Source: Pezicula radicicola
Lineage: Eukaryota; Ascomycota; Leotiomycetes; Helotiales; Dermateaceae
Assembly: GCA_003008705.1 (NCBI GenBank)
Contig: PDUO01000112.1
Location: 2,099-66,098 of the forward strand
DNA length: 64,000 bases
Reading direction: 5' to 3'
Shown here: positions 36,480-48,350 of the stretch, one piece after another
How positions within the stretch are numbered: position 1 is the stretch's first letter
Layout of the letters: each line of letters opens with the position of its first letter
The notes under the pieces: model-generated
Told to the model about the DNA's origin: nothing
Seen by the model: only the letters and a program-made list of their open reading frames with translations
The model's database searches: none
Position numbers and translations under genes: made by a program

Positions 36480-39400
36480 TTAACCCAGCCGAAAAGTGCG
36501 CCGTTCAAACCCTTCGTCGACTAATGTGGTGAAGAAAGTCTTAGCATATGCTATGCGCTCGCATGGAGACTTTTTCTGGTCTAGGACCAGCAGCCCCATG
36601 GCCGTCACGGGAATTTCCAATGAGAAGACCAAGCCAACGTTCACTAAGAAGGCGTTTACTGAATTCGACATCATCGTACGGTGCCCGATCGAGGTAAACA
36701 TGGACCTCGCTGATTTCATCGCCATGATGCAAGAAAGCCTCCCATTCGTCCTTACCCCAATAGTCCCTCTTTTGGCAGATACTCAATTCGATCACAGCAC
36801 CCGTTATCTCTAGCACGTGGTACTGTTGCAGGGGTTTCCTCTCCCAAGCCCGGAACCGTTCAAAGACATCCCAAGGCACGAGCGATCCTGGTCCCAAAAC
36901 GATGGAAATATATATAGCGAATCCCATGGAGCGGTCAATCTCGTACTTTCCGTACGCTCCCACTACTCCTTTCCAGCCAGCCCATGACCAGCTAGGAAAT
37001 CCTGAACGCCGAGCTCCAGGACGATTCAAGTACCAACAGAGACCGTTGGTAAAGCCCTCAAGCGAGGCCGCAGGTTTTTTGGAGTAAGAGTGGTCATTTC
37101 CTGTCAACATTGGAACTCCACATAAATGATATACTGGAGGATCTAACTCCTCATAAGCCTGGAAGATTCCCAGCATGGCATTTAGAACGTCGTATTCGTA
37201 TGTAAGGTTTCGAGAAATATACGCTTGGAGTCGAGTGAACAAATTCGAGCTGGGGCTGCGAGATCCACCGATCCCACTACGAGGGAAGCTCCATGAACCG
37301 GGATACAAACGAGTCGAATAAATCCTAGCTGACATCCGATATATGCGCATCGGTAACGCGATAGCTTCCCGAGCAAGCAATTTATAGTATTCAAACGACA
37401 CTTCGTGCTCGGTGAACATCAGCCGCCTGCGCGACAAAAGTCCTTCTTGATAGGTCCAACCTCGAGTGTGCCACTTTGAAGTAGTTATGTCGTTCGTCGG
37501 ATCGGTTGGTATAGATGTCAAAAATGTGACCTTTGATCTTTGAGCATGCCTACGCCGCCCGGAGTCGGTGACCTACTCCTGGGAGTCCGAACGAGGAGTT
37601 AGAGCCAGCAGCAGCGATGATTGTGAGCTTAGCGTTGCGGTACAGAATATCCATAGTATGTAGCTGTTCCTTCATAATGACTTTGTCATTTTGGGTGATA
37701 CAATGCCGGTCCACCCAGAGATAAGTAAATCCCAATTGAAGCGTAATATGCATTGCATCCTCAACCACCGCTTCTACCTCCCGGAGATGATTACTATCGT
37801 CAAGTTCTGGTCTTTCGTAGGGTCCCCAGACGTAGCTCAATGCAACATATCGTTCTTGCGTAGATGACGAAGGTGCTATGACTTTTCGATTTACACAGTC
37901 TATGAGCTGGAGATGAGGGACAGTAGCGAAGGCCTTCGGTTTGGGTTTGCAACGCTTCTTGAGGTGCGTGTCGATGCAGCAATCGATCCAACTCCGCACA
38001 ACGCTGAAATCTATCTGATGGGGTTTCATCCTACGGACTGTGAGCGCTCTCAACCCGTTCCGACAATTTGATCCCACACGTGCGATGAAACCCGACCGAA
38101 GCACATCGTGGATTCCCCCACGAAATCTTCCATCGCGCGAGGAATCTACAACAGCTAGGAATACTGTGTCGATCCAGCTAGATTGGAAGTACTGGTGGCA
38201 CCGAAGCAGATCCTGGCAAAGTCAAGCATCAGTATTTGAAAAGCTTCGTAACTCGTGATCAACGTTGTCGCCCAGTGTAGTTCTCGAATGGATGGCTGCA
38301 ATGAGACGACATATAGCGCAAATCCTTGATTCCCAAGTCTCATCCACCATTCCCAACTTAGCGACTATGTCTCTACTCCCACCTTTCGGACGCCATGAGA
38401 AGATTTTATCCAAATCAAAGGCTTCACATCTTTTGCATAGTTCATTATCGCTTTGCTCGTCCGTTGGTTGAGGCACCAAAGGAAGATGCATTTCCTTCAC
38501 TAGTTCGTCGCGCAAATGGTGTCTTTCGCTTTCGCCTGGCTCATCGTCATAGGAATCGCTGCTATAGTCTACGGGGTTGGATTTGTTCTGAATCTCTTCT
38601 TCGTCAATGATGGACTCATTGTCGGCAGCTTGCTCAAGATGTTTCCGCTTTGCAGCTGTCTTTGGCTCAACCGATTCAATATGGACGCCGGGAACGCCTT
38701 GCAATTGGTCCACCGCCAGCTCGCAACCTTTGCCTTTAGCAAGAGCAATTGGCGTGAGTCCTTCCGTATCCTTGTAATTGACATCGACTCCGGGTGTTGC
38801 GAGAAGCAGGTCGACAATAGTATCTCCTTCATGTTGCTGGACTGCCCAGGACAAAGGAGTCCAACCTCTATTGTCCGCCAGATTTATCTTGATATCCTTA
38901 TTCCGAAGTAGCAATTCGGTTACATGAACTGCATTTTCGGTTCGTCTTGTCCACCCACCTTCTGGGCCGACTGCCCATGACAAAGGTGTCCGCCCATTTC
39001 GGCCTTGAGAGTTGGGGTCTACAATAGGAACTTTCAGCAGCTGCTCTAATACCCCTCCATGACCCATCTCTGCCGCTAGCGACAAAGGAGTTCGGCCATC
39101 TCCGTTCATCGCGTCAATTTTGATGCTTTTAGATCTCGCAAGAACTTTTACAACCTCACTATGTCACTTTATTGTGGCAGCTGAAACCATATCGAGATCA
39201 TCATCATCTTTGCAATTTACATCAAACACTTCCAGCTCGAGAAATCGCCGAACAACGTCGGCATGGCTATTCATTACCGCTTGCATCAAGGCGTTCTGGC
39301 CTTTGCCATCCTTGGCTTCCAAGTCGATGCTAGGTCTTGATAATAAGAGGTTGACGATGGCAAGATTACCATGAGCAGCGGCCGTACACAGCGGCGTCTC

Positions 39401-42315
39401 TCTACGACTACAGGGGTATCGTTGTCTGCTCCTTAGATTTGGGTCAACATTAGGGATTTTAAGGAGGACCTCGACTACCTTCTCGTGTCCATGTGCAACC
39501 GCCCAGAACAGTGGTGTCCAGCCATCCTCGTCCTGTGAATCAGGCTCTACTGTCTCGCAGTCCAGCAGCAGCTCAACTAAGGTCAATTTGCCTGCGCTCG
39601 CAACATATGAGAGTGGCGTGCGGCTTTAAGCATCCTTCGAGTCTGGATCACAGCCGGCAGCTATCAAAATCTGGATAGTCCTTTTGTAATCGGTGTACTT
39701 GTTCCAAGGCCACTTCGGGTTGATTGCCCATGAGAGAGCGGTGCGGCTCTCCTCTGTGTCCTTCAATTCTAATTCAGTACCAGGCGTTGAGACGAGGACT
39801 TCAAGCACATCTTCACGCGCATCTTCCGCCGCTCGTAAAGCGGTGTCCGACCTTTGTCATCTTGAGCATTCGGGTCGGCACCTTTCTCTACCAATAGCCT
39901 CGTTAGTGTCGCATTGCCCGTGAAGGCTGCGATATGCAGAACTGTGCACCCATCACTTCATTTTGCGCTGGAAATATCCATACCATCCTTGTCGAGCAGC
40001 AACCTCACAATCCCTTCATTCCCAAGGTGCACGGCTCTGCTTAGAGCGGAACCTCCCAGCTTCGGGGTCTCTTTCAAGTAATTTCTTCTCTAGTAAGCAG
40101 CATCTGAACGATCTCTTCACTGTTCCGCTGCGGTGTACAGAACCGAATCAGCGCCGTGTGTATCTGAGTCTGAGTGTATTCCAACTTGATCGAGAATCAC
40201 TCTGACTGTTTCCTCATGTTGGTTCTGGACGGCGAGCCATAGTGGGGTATGTTCCTTCTTGTCCTTCACATGAGGATCAAGTCTAGCATCATCGAGCAGT
40301 AGACTGACGACCTCAGTGTAGCCGTTGACAGCTGCGATAGAAAGTGGACTGTGCACATCTTCATCATCCCTGCCCATCTTCACCTTGATATTTCCATCGA
40401 CGCCTTCGCAACTGACTAGGTGCCTTAGAACTGGAGCATGTCCTTTTACAGTAGCATACCAGAACAGCGTTGCCTTCTTTAGATCTTTCAGCCTAGGATT
40501 AGCACCACTTTCCAGTAGAAGCTGCACCACCTTCTCATGTCCGTTTTCAGCCGCCAGTGACATCGGTGTACGCCCATTGTAATCTCTTGCGTCGAGATCC
40601 GGATCAGCATTGTTCATTAGGAGCTTCACGATATCCTGATGCCCAGCATATGCAGCCCAGGCAAGAGGTGTAAACCCGTAACTGTCCCTCTGATCAATAT
40701 GTACGTCTTCGCGCTCAAGCAGGTCGCGGAAAATACTGGACACCCCGCAGTATGCAGCCACATGCAGGGCGTTTGCATCCTTCGAATATTTTTCGCTCCA
40801 CTTGTTGTCCTTGTCTTGTATCAGAGGATACACCTGCACTGTCATTATGGCTTGCCAAGCTGCTTCTCTCTTTTGCTCGTTTTGCAGTAACTCTACAGCC
40901 TGTGGAAACGAGGACCTGGCGTCTTGAGCGTGCTGGCTCCAGTACAGTGCTGCATATTCAAACAATGGCTACTTCGCTTTCCGCTCTTCGCATGCGGCAT
41001 CGCTTTTGCATGGTCCAGTTTCAAAGGCTGAAAGCGAAAGAAATGCAATGCATGCTTGGGCAATTTCTCTCTCGGTACCTGGACACCAGCGCTCCACCGT
41101 ATGCCTAAGGTAATCCTCTATTTGGTTGTGATGGGTGCGGACCGTTCTGCTTGCGTGATTTATATTCATCAATCCGCCGCTATTTGGAATATCTTCCATC
41201 GTTGGCAAGTTTTCTAGCTTAAACTGGGGACACTCAGAATCGATGGCCAGAGCATATTGGAGCTCAGAGAAGGTGAGCTGTCGCTTCGAAAAGACGAGCC
41301 ATTTCAGGACTTGTTTGGCTAGGGCCATGACTAAACCTTGGCCATTGTCATTGTTCTGCATAAGCGTTGCTACAGTCTCATCGTATTGCAGTGTGAGTGT
41401 TGCAGGGAGTATCAGCAAAGACCCTTGTAGCGATTTATATGTTGAGCGAGCTTCGAGAGACTGCATATAGAGATGGACGCGCAGGAAGCTTCCAGAGGAT
41501 ACCGTCATGACCTTTTGCTTGAGCTCCAATCTCAGATGCTGGTCATCATGGAGAAATTGCGGAGACCGGTCTAGCTCTCCGTCAATGTAAGTTATTAAAT
41601 CCCCCTCTTGCGCCCAAATTTCAATAGTACTAATACCCCCTTTTTCACCTTTAAAAATTTCTACAATACCGTCTCGGACCCTCGAGCTTATCAACATTCT
41701 AACGCCCACGTAAATTCTCATCAACATCCTCAATTTCTTCAGAAACTCTCTCCGACTCTTCTCCTCCAGCTCGTCGATGCCATCCACAATAACGAAGGTT
41801 CTCTCGAATACGCTCACCGCACTCTTCAAAGATTCTCATACCTCTTTTTTCGTAGGATGTATTCTCGACCAGTTCTTTATACGGTACAAACTATCGACTT
41901 CATGTGGAAGGCCACCGGCCATGCGCGAGCGTTTCTTGGTCAAACATTGAGCTGAGAGCTGGGCCGTAATCCCTAGACACAGATCGGAGGTCTTTTGAAG
42001 GCCGCGATGCTGCCGTGTACAATACAGATACGCAATTCCGACATCCGCCTTTTCCGAGAATCTCTTTCTTAAGTCGTCAATAATTGCAGATACTAGAATT
42101 GTCTTGCCAACTCCAGACTCTCCAATTAGGAGAGTACTACAGGTGACTTCAACTTCTTGTTGTAGCCAATCGGTGTATCTTATCGACGAGAGAAATGATT
42201 CTAGGGTCCCGGGAAGACGACGCGAAAGGTAGTCGGTGTAATATTGGTCATATGGTAAGGGTGCAAGTCAATAGAGGAAATCGTGCATTTGCGCAGTTGC
42301 TTCGTCGGGTTTAGC
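36480..42315 (-). pseudogene. NLR-like protein: NACHT - winged helix - ankyrin repeats - C-terminal HET domain, inactivated
   Basis: About 1,900 codons can be read in essentially one gene. In order: a lead-in (YTDYLSRRLPGTLESF); the NACHT P-loop LIGESGVGKT (42100-42130); Walker B FVIVDGIDEL near 41790; a winged-helix-like part (LKWLVFSKRQLTFSELQYAL); about 16 ankyrin repeats from 40780 to about 38700; an acidic linker; a HET N-terminal part (LCKRCEAFDLDKIF, ICAICRL, 38420-38250); and the HET core YVALSYVWG, YLWVDRHCITQND, AAAGSNSSFGLPGV, then WHTRGWTYQEGLLSRRRL, ending TFRLG at 36480. In-frame stops are at 42268, 41836, 40969, 39958, 39626, 39164, 38222 and 37550; frameshifts lie at 39830-40117, near 37530 and near 36610. 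NACHT proteins are nucleotide-driven oligomerising switches and HET domains trigger cell death in fungal incompatibility. Here HET is C-terminal, the reverse of the usual HET-NACHT order. Ankyrins and HET share the 38222-39109 reading frame, so the fusion is real. Confidence 0.85.
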
Positions 42316-42779
42316 TATAATAATCAGGCTGGTATCTCTAAAGGCCAGTTGGAATCTAAAAGGGCGAGTACATCTTGCATAAGCAAGTAAAGCGAGCCTC
42401 TGGTAGAACGATATAGTGCGCAGGCTGACTTAGGGCGTGCTCAGGATACTCAGGATCTACTTAGGTTAAAGTAGTAGTTGCTTACGTCCGCAGACTAAAA
42501 CAGAACCAATGAAAGGGAGAATTAATCCTGAGTCTACGGGTATTCTCGAAACTCAAACAAGTCATAACTAGTAGTAAGTGTTAGTACTGTTACGATGGGG
42601 ATCTCCGCGAGATCAGGTACGTTGAGGGATGGTATAAAAGCTATGCCGTGAGTGGCTTCACTCTTGAGTAAGCGTCTTTCCTAAGATCCAGAATTCTCTC
42701 TCAAGTTAATCCAACTAGTGCTACACCTACCTGAAGTTGAATGCTTCATTGAACCTCACGCCTCAACTCCATCATTCTC

Positions 42780-43640
42780 TAGTATGACTTAACAAGAGAC
42801 TGGATCCGGAAAGGTTGCATTCATCACGGGTGCTACAGTACCCTAAAACCAATGGACAGACCCCTTTCGGAAAATCTATCTAACAAGAACGACTAGTCAA
42901 ACATTGGTGACCTGGCAACAGTGAATTAGTAAGGCAAGGATGATACGTCGCATGTTTCGATATCGCCGACGAAGCAGGAAAAGCCGTAGCCGATGAACTG
43001 GAAGAACGCTGCATCATTTTTGGCTACAATCTCACCGATTTACCACGATCAGGCCAGGGTATTCTCGGTAGTATATGAGAAATGGGGTTGACTTGATGTG
43101 TTTCTCGCGAACGCCGGTATTATCGATAACGGCTTGTATGATTTTGCTCGCAGGGGAAAGAAATTCCTCCACCGCCGAATGTGATCTGCACAGATGTGAC
43201 TTTCAAAGTACTGGTATATAGCGTACAGTTGGCAACCCATTTTATGAGACTGGCAGCCTGGCGGGCATCTACTAGCATCCATGCTTCCGGAATATTGCGG
43301 TACTAAAGCTGCTGTATATACTCGTACATTTTGTTTCTCTTCTTTCTCAAACCTAGGGTCCTTTAGGCGGCTAATGATCACAAGGTGGTGAACTCTTCTC
43401 TGGCCATGGCGCCAATACTAAAAAGGGTGCATGATAAAAAAAATAGGCATCTTAGGGATATCTCCAGAGTCTAATGACCTTCGAACAACAGAAAGAGAAC
43501 ATTTCGATGAATGTCGTTGTACCAGGTATAGTAAGGATACCCGTTGTCCCAAAGACCATAAAGGATACAATTGGCAGAGAAAAGTAAGGCTTAACCCCTC
43601 CCTTCAATCATTCAAGATGTTAACTGAAGACTAGCACTAC
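42780..43640 (+). pseudogene. Short-chain dehydrogenase/reductase relic (copy 1), heavily decayed
   Basis: Near 42805 the plus strand reads GSGKVAFITGAT, the start of an SDR Rossmann fold. Later pieces read CFDIADEAGKAVADELEE, LDVFLANAGIIDNG (the NAG motif, 43090-43140) and YSVQLATHFMRLAAWR, each separated by stops or shifts. The YxxxK region is only suggested (YCGTKAAVY near 43300, possibly altered). The C-terminal part is unreadable. The parent would be an NAD(P)-dependent oxidoreductase of unknown substrate. Confidence 0.55.
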
Positions 43641-43902
43641 ATTCATAGCAAACGTGGTCGCCGCTAATACTAACTATCTCTCCGACCAATCCATATATGG
43701 GCGTGTTGTGAAGTTTCCGGCAATAAGAGAATATATCTTCCACCTAGCGAAATGGCAAATGGCGAAGCAACGAAGCTATGCGTACTTCACGCCAAATATT
43801 TCAAGAGTTAAATGTCTTAATATCACTTTCCCTCGCTACTAATAACTAAAGTTATCATTCGTACATCTAGGTACCGTGGCCTTCAATATACCTGCTTCCG
43901 AA

Positions 43903-44830
43903 ATGCTTCCCTTCTCAGGGAAAAGTGTAACGATTACAGGTACACAGGTTATTCGTTGCATTATTGATGTTCCAAATGGATAATATCTAATTCAAACCCC
44001 AGGAGGTATATCAGGTCTCGGGATTACGCTCGCCTAGGAGGTCCCTAAACTCGGCGCGAGTATTTCAATCTGTAATGTGTCCGAATCTTCACTTACGTCC
44101 GCCACGACAACTATCCAAGAAGCCGCTGGACCCAACGTCCTGCTGATCACTCAACGTATCGACGTTCAGAACCAAGAACAGGTCGACGCGTGGATTAAAC
44201 GGGCCGTCACTGAATTCGGCGGTCCGCTGAATTGTCCGGCCAATTTCGCTGGGGTGGTAGAGAAGAACAATAGCGCGCAGAACCTCAAAGATCAGGAGCC
44301 CGAGCAACTGGATTTCGTGATGCAGGTTAACTTGACCGGGCTCATGAATTGCATGCGCACGGAGTTGAAGAGTCTGGCGGATGGTGGCTCTATTGTCAAT
44401 GCAGCAAGTGCGGCGGGACTTGTAGGGGCGCCTGGTGGTGTAGTGTATTCTACAGCAAGCATGGAGTTATCGGACTAACGAGGTCATCCGTGAAGGAAGT
44501 TAGTAAACGTAGCATCAGGGTGAATGCGGTTGCGCCGTAAGTATACTACCATCTATTCAAATAATGTGAATCGTAAGCTAAAAAATGATCACCTACACTA
44601 GTAGCTACATCGTGACGCCGTTGGCCGCCAAAGTGGCAAAGAATATGAATCTCTCTACCGATATAGGACCAGCATCAGCATCAGCTCTTGGGCGAGCGGG
44701 CAAACCAGAGGTAGCGAAGCTGGCCAGGTTCCTCCTAAGTGATAAAGCCTCCTATATTTCAAGAACGGTCGTTTCGATTAATGGCGGACTGGTCTGTTAC
44801 CTGTATGTAGATAGTTTGCGAATTTACTAG
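43903..44830 (+). pseudogene. Short-chain dehydrogenase/reductase (copy 2), broken at the active site
   Basis: From ATG 43903: LPFSGKSVTITG, an intron (GTACAC ... CCCCAG, ending near 44001), then GGISGLGITLA, TAG, EVPKLGASISICNVS. The cofactor motif TGGISGLG is complete. The frame continues through AANFAGVVEKN (altered NAG motif) and NLTGLMNCMRTEL to AASAAGLVGAPGGVVYSTAS. A small deletion within the repeated AAGC then shifts the frame exactly at the catalytic YSxSK element; the shifted frame resumes KHGVIGLTRSSVKEVSKRSI and RVNAVAP. A GTAAGT intron follows, then PASASALGRAGKPEVAKLAR and SINGGL. About 250 residues, a classical SDR size. One nonsense codon and one frameshift inactivate it. Confidence 0.75.
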
Positions 44831-45429
44831 CAGCAAACAAGAGTTATAAAACAAGCAGGTTTCAGCAGATCCACTACATGTTTTTTGACTTAAATGATGA
44901 TAAAGGTAGAATTCTATGCCCTTTGAAGCAGGTCTATCGTCAATCCTTCAGTCTGTATCCTTATCCATGAACATTTGATAATTTCTAAAGCCCTGTAGCT
45001 TGCTGTTAGCCTTGACATTGGAAGTATGAAAGCATAGATGGTGTTTCAATGCATCCTACACACCTTGTAATAAACTACTCCTTTTGAGAAGCTCTCGAAT
45101 TAAAGAAGAATACTAAATTTTAATTTGAAATAGGACTTTCCGACACACACTGTATATACAAGGACTCTTGCGTGAATTTGTGAGCGAGATGGCCTGGAGA
45201 TCTGGAACCTGAATATTCTAGTTCCACAAGCATCTAACGAGACATCTCGACCAATATCGTTACACAGCCCCCCATTTATTAGGAGTAATCGTTGTGTTCG
45301 ATCTCCTTAGCGCGCGCCCACAAATGTATCAAAACATCCTTCTGACCGACGACTCATACGATATATCTTTGCAATCGTATTGGCAATGGACCATCGTATC
45401 TATGATATGCCCCGGAACAGCATATAACA

Positions 45430-46240
45430 ACACCACATATTCATGTAGCAAGCGAGGCGTTGAGACCATTTTGCAGTTTTCCGGCATCTCATGGTACAGG
45501 CGGTGCCATTAACGAGGTTCTACAGCTTTCCGAATGGGAATTGGGAAGGTCAGTAAAACAACTGTATCTGGGTGAGATTAACTTAGGTGCTTTGTGTTGT
45601 TGTTCCAAGATTGTATTTATTTTCCAAGGAAATGATATGGTAATTCGCAGCCAAATTGTTGTTCAATGATGATGATTTCTTTCACTTACTATACCTTGCG
45701 TCGGCGAGCTATCTGTGAGACCTTGTAGATTTTGCATCACATTCAAACTTCTTAACATAAACGACCTCACCAATGCCGCTGCTCGTTCGTCTAACAAAAA
45801 TAGTCTGGGAAACCCCACCCAACAGCACCGCCCTAAGTGCCTCTACACGCAGCACCCTATCAAACATCTTCCCCTCTGACTGGCCAGATGGCGAGTATAT
45901 CTTCAACACAGCTGGACCAGCTACCAATACAACAGGTGACTTTATTAGCATCAGGTTAGTAGCCCTAAAGTCAACCTCGCGTTGTTCTGTCAGTCTCAAC
46001 AGCTCTAACACTACTAACAATCTATTGATGGACGTAAACTAGTTCGGGACCGTGGCGGACCAGGAACTTGGCATTCAGGGACTAAGGCGGGTGCACCTTT
46101 TTGCTAATACTACAGGCGTCCTCGCAGGGCAGGAGATTGAGCCGGGCCCCGCGGTGCATACTAATACACAGATATTGGAATGGATGAATGAAGAGTGTAG
46201 CGAGTCCCAGCCATCATGCTGTGGGAACGAGTGAGATGTT
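45430..46240 (+). pseudogene. GMC oxidoreductase, C-terminal relic
   Basis: The frame from about 45773 reads FPSDWPDGEYIFNTAG, then DFISIRLVALKSTSRCSVSL and DVN, a stop, and DQELGIQGLRRVHLFANTTG followed by EIEPGPAV. This matches the substrate-binding C-terminal domain of fungal aryl-alcohol/choline-type GMC enzymes. A shift near 46190 then exposes SHHAVGTSEM in the alternative frame, the family motif that holds the catalytic histidine (normally SHHxxGTCxM; Cys is Ser here). An upstream phrase (ILQFSGIS near 45470) may be the second GMC signature. The FAD-binding N-terminal half is absent. Confidence 0.68.
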
Positions 46241-46719
46241 TTCCTTCCTCTCATGAATTGTTTTCTCCGTCTGGTCGCAGCTTCTCTTTCTGTCCTCTTT
46301 GGTTTTCCTTCGCCTGGTCCTTGCCTTTGTTTCCTTTCTACCTACGCCTTTCTTAAGGGCGGGATGAAGGGATTGTTCGTTGCAGGCAGCAGAATTACGA
46401 CTAAATCTTCTACTATAGGTTTCGATGCGTGACCTCTTTCTTATAGCTAATTCATATATGAAGGTAAAATAGCCCAGGCAAACGATGCATCTGCTGTCGT
46501 GAATACCCACGGCCGTGTCTTACGTAGTGTATCCGGACTGCGCATTGTTGATGCTAGGGTTATGCCGATCTTTCCTCCTAGCTAACTAATCTTAACTGTT
46601 TGTAAGTTTCCACAGCTTCCTAAGCTTAACTAAAGAGGGGAATTATACTAATCCGTTATGGTTATAGATACATTTGCGGTGACAATGGCTAATAGTGTTT
46701 TATAGTAGCTAAAAATAGT

Positions 46720-46860
46720 ATATAAGTAGGAAGTAAAAGCAAAGAGTAGAAGGCAGGAAGGAAGAATTAAAAAGTAGGAAGTAGAAGTAGAGAGTTAGAA
46801 GTGAAGAGTCGGAAGTGAAGAGTCGAAAATGAGAGTCAAAAGTGGAGAGTACGAACTATT
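46720..46860. repeat. Purine-rich short tandem repeats (GAAGTGAAGAGTCG-like)
   Basis: Units such as 'agtaggaagtaaaag' and 'gaagtgaagagtcg' repeat imperfectly with a 13-15-base period. No gene is present. It lies immediately upstream of the PKS relic. Confidence 0.6.
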
Positions 46861-46929
46861 AATGCACGTTCAGCCTGGCACGTGTAGCTCTAAAAAACCC
46901 ACGACCTACGAAGCTTTATTTCAAGAGTG

Positions 46930-47599
46930 ACGTATCGAATCTCTTGACTTGGGAAAGCCATCTCCACCTAGTTACTTAAACGCGGGTAAGAGGGCTGAGT
47001 ACCAGGAATTCTTCTATGAACTTAGTAGCTCGGAGTGCTCGGTCACTACAATTACTAGTAAAGTGGAGTCGATAGTAGATGTCTACAAAGCGATCTCACA
47101 GGCTCCACGGCCCATAGCGGGAGTTATTCGCCTTGCCATGGTGTTTTGGGTAGGTGTATCCGCAGAGTATTGATTTTCATTATCCCCAGAGACTGACTGA
47201 TGGTGTCTGCAGGACTCACCCATCGCCAGCATAGCCCATTCGGACTAGATGGCAGTAAATTCGCCTAAGGTAACTGGTGCATGGAATCTCCATGAAAACC
47301 TCAAAGACAAAGCGCTAGACTTCTTCGTACTAGCTAGCTCACTTGTCACCATCGTCGAACAGCCAGGCCAAGGAAACTTCACCTTTCTCGAAGCCTTCTG
47401 CCAATACCAACACTCTCTTTCTCTCCCAGTGTCGGTACTCAATATCTGTCCTATAGATGGCCTCGGCTTTGTCGCCGAGAACGCATTCGCAAGGAAGAAC
47501 ATGAAAGCGCAGGGCCTATACTTCCTGTGTAAGCCCGAGCTACTCGATTTCCTCGAACTCTTAATCCTTATGTCGCATCCGGCACAAGATATAGTGTAA
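46930..47599 (+). pseudogene. Highly reducing polyketide synthase ketoreductase (KR) domain relic
   Basis: Two plus-strand frames match a fungal PKS KR domain. The first (46949-47173) contains GKRAEYQEFFYELSSSECSV and ISQAPRPIAGVIRLAMVFW, where intact KR domains read 'RPIAGVI-M-MVL-D'. The second (47249-47599) reads [40 protein letters not shown] (the catalytic S...GN-A---DAF region, degraded) and [13 protein letters not shown]. Between them the expected W-----P linker is broken by a stop near 47228. No KS, AT, ACP or other PKS domain is found nearby, so only about 220 residues of a protein normally over 2,000 long remain. Confidence 0.72.
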
Positions 47600-48350
47600 A
47601 CTCTAGAGCACAATATGTAGGAAATCGAAAAAAGTCTAAATTGTCCCATTCTGAAAAAATGAGTAGGAGGCAGTAGACCTTTATATACAAAAGCTAAGCA
47701 TCAATTGGAGCCTGATTTCTATACAAAATAAGGCATTCTGGATGCAGCGGCATTTCCACGTAGAGCGCTACAATAGAAAACAGGGTTGGTAGGGAAGAGG
47801 CCCGAAAAAGTAGAAGCAATTATGGCCAGAATGAAGATATACTCCACCACATGACCAGAATGGACCTCAATGGCCGACATATAGAGTCCAACATTGGCAA
47901 AGTGCAGTCCTAGCCGAACACCAGCCAGCTGATCATGGGCCTGTGTTCAGAAGGCCATCTCAACGATCCCAGCACGCAAACGAACTGGCGTCGGGGCCGA
48001 CGGATGAGTTTCTACCACAACAACTAACCCTAGGGTCTCCAAGGACGGGGTAGCTCGAGCAAGTTAACGGCCTTCCTTTCAGAGGCAGCGGACGGTCCAG
48101 AGGTGCTAGGCAAGGCACGCAGCGCCAAGTATCTCGCTCGTGAGATCGGTCTGACGGTTTACAGCTTCTTGTTGAAGCCAGAGGATGATCTAGATATTTC
48201 ATTATTGACGCTGGCATAGATTGGGCTCGATCTCGCTTATGGCATTTGAGTTGCGTCGCTAGTGGAAACAAGCGTTTGGGCTGCGCGTACGTACTGTAAT
48301 TCAATTATATTGGGCGGGCAGGAACTTTGCAAATATTCTGGGGACCCCGT
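47600..48350. other. Intergenic, no supported gene
   Basis: No recognisable coding segment follows the PKS relic. Short frames (for example 47960-48304 minus) lack family features. Confidence 0.4.

Noticed and set aside
38516..38911. Plus-strand 131-residue frame with hydrophobic stretches
   Set aside because: Antisense shadow of the ankyrin/HET linker region.
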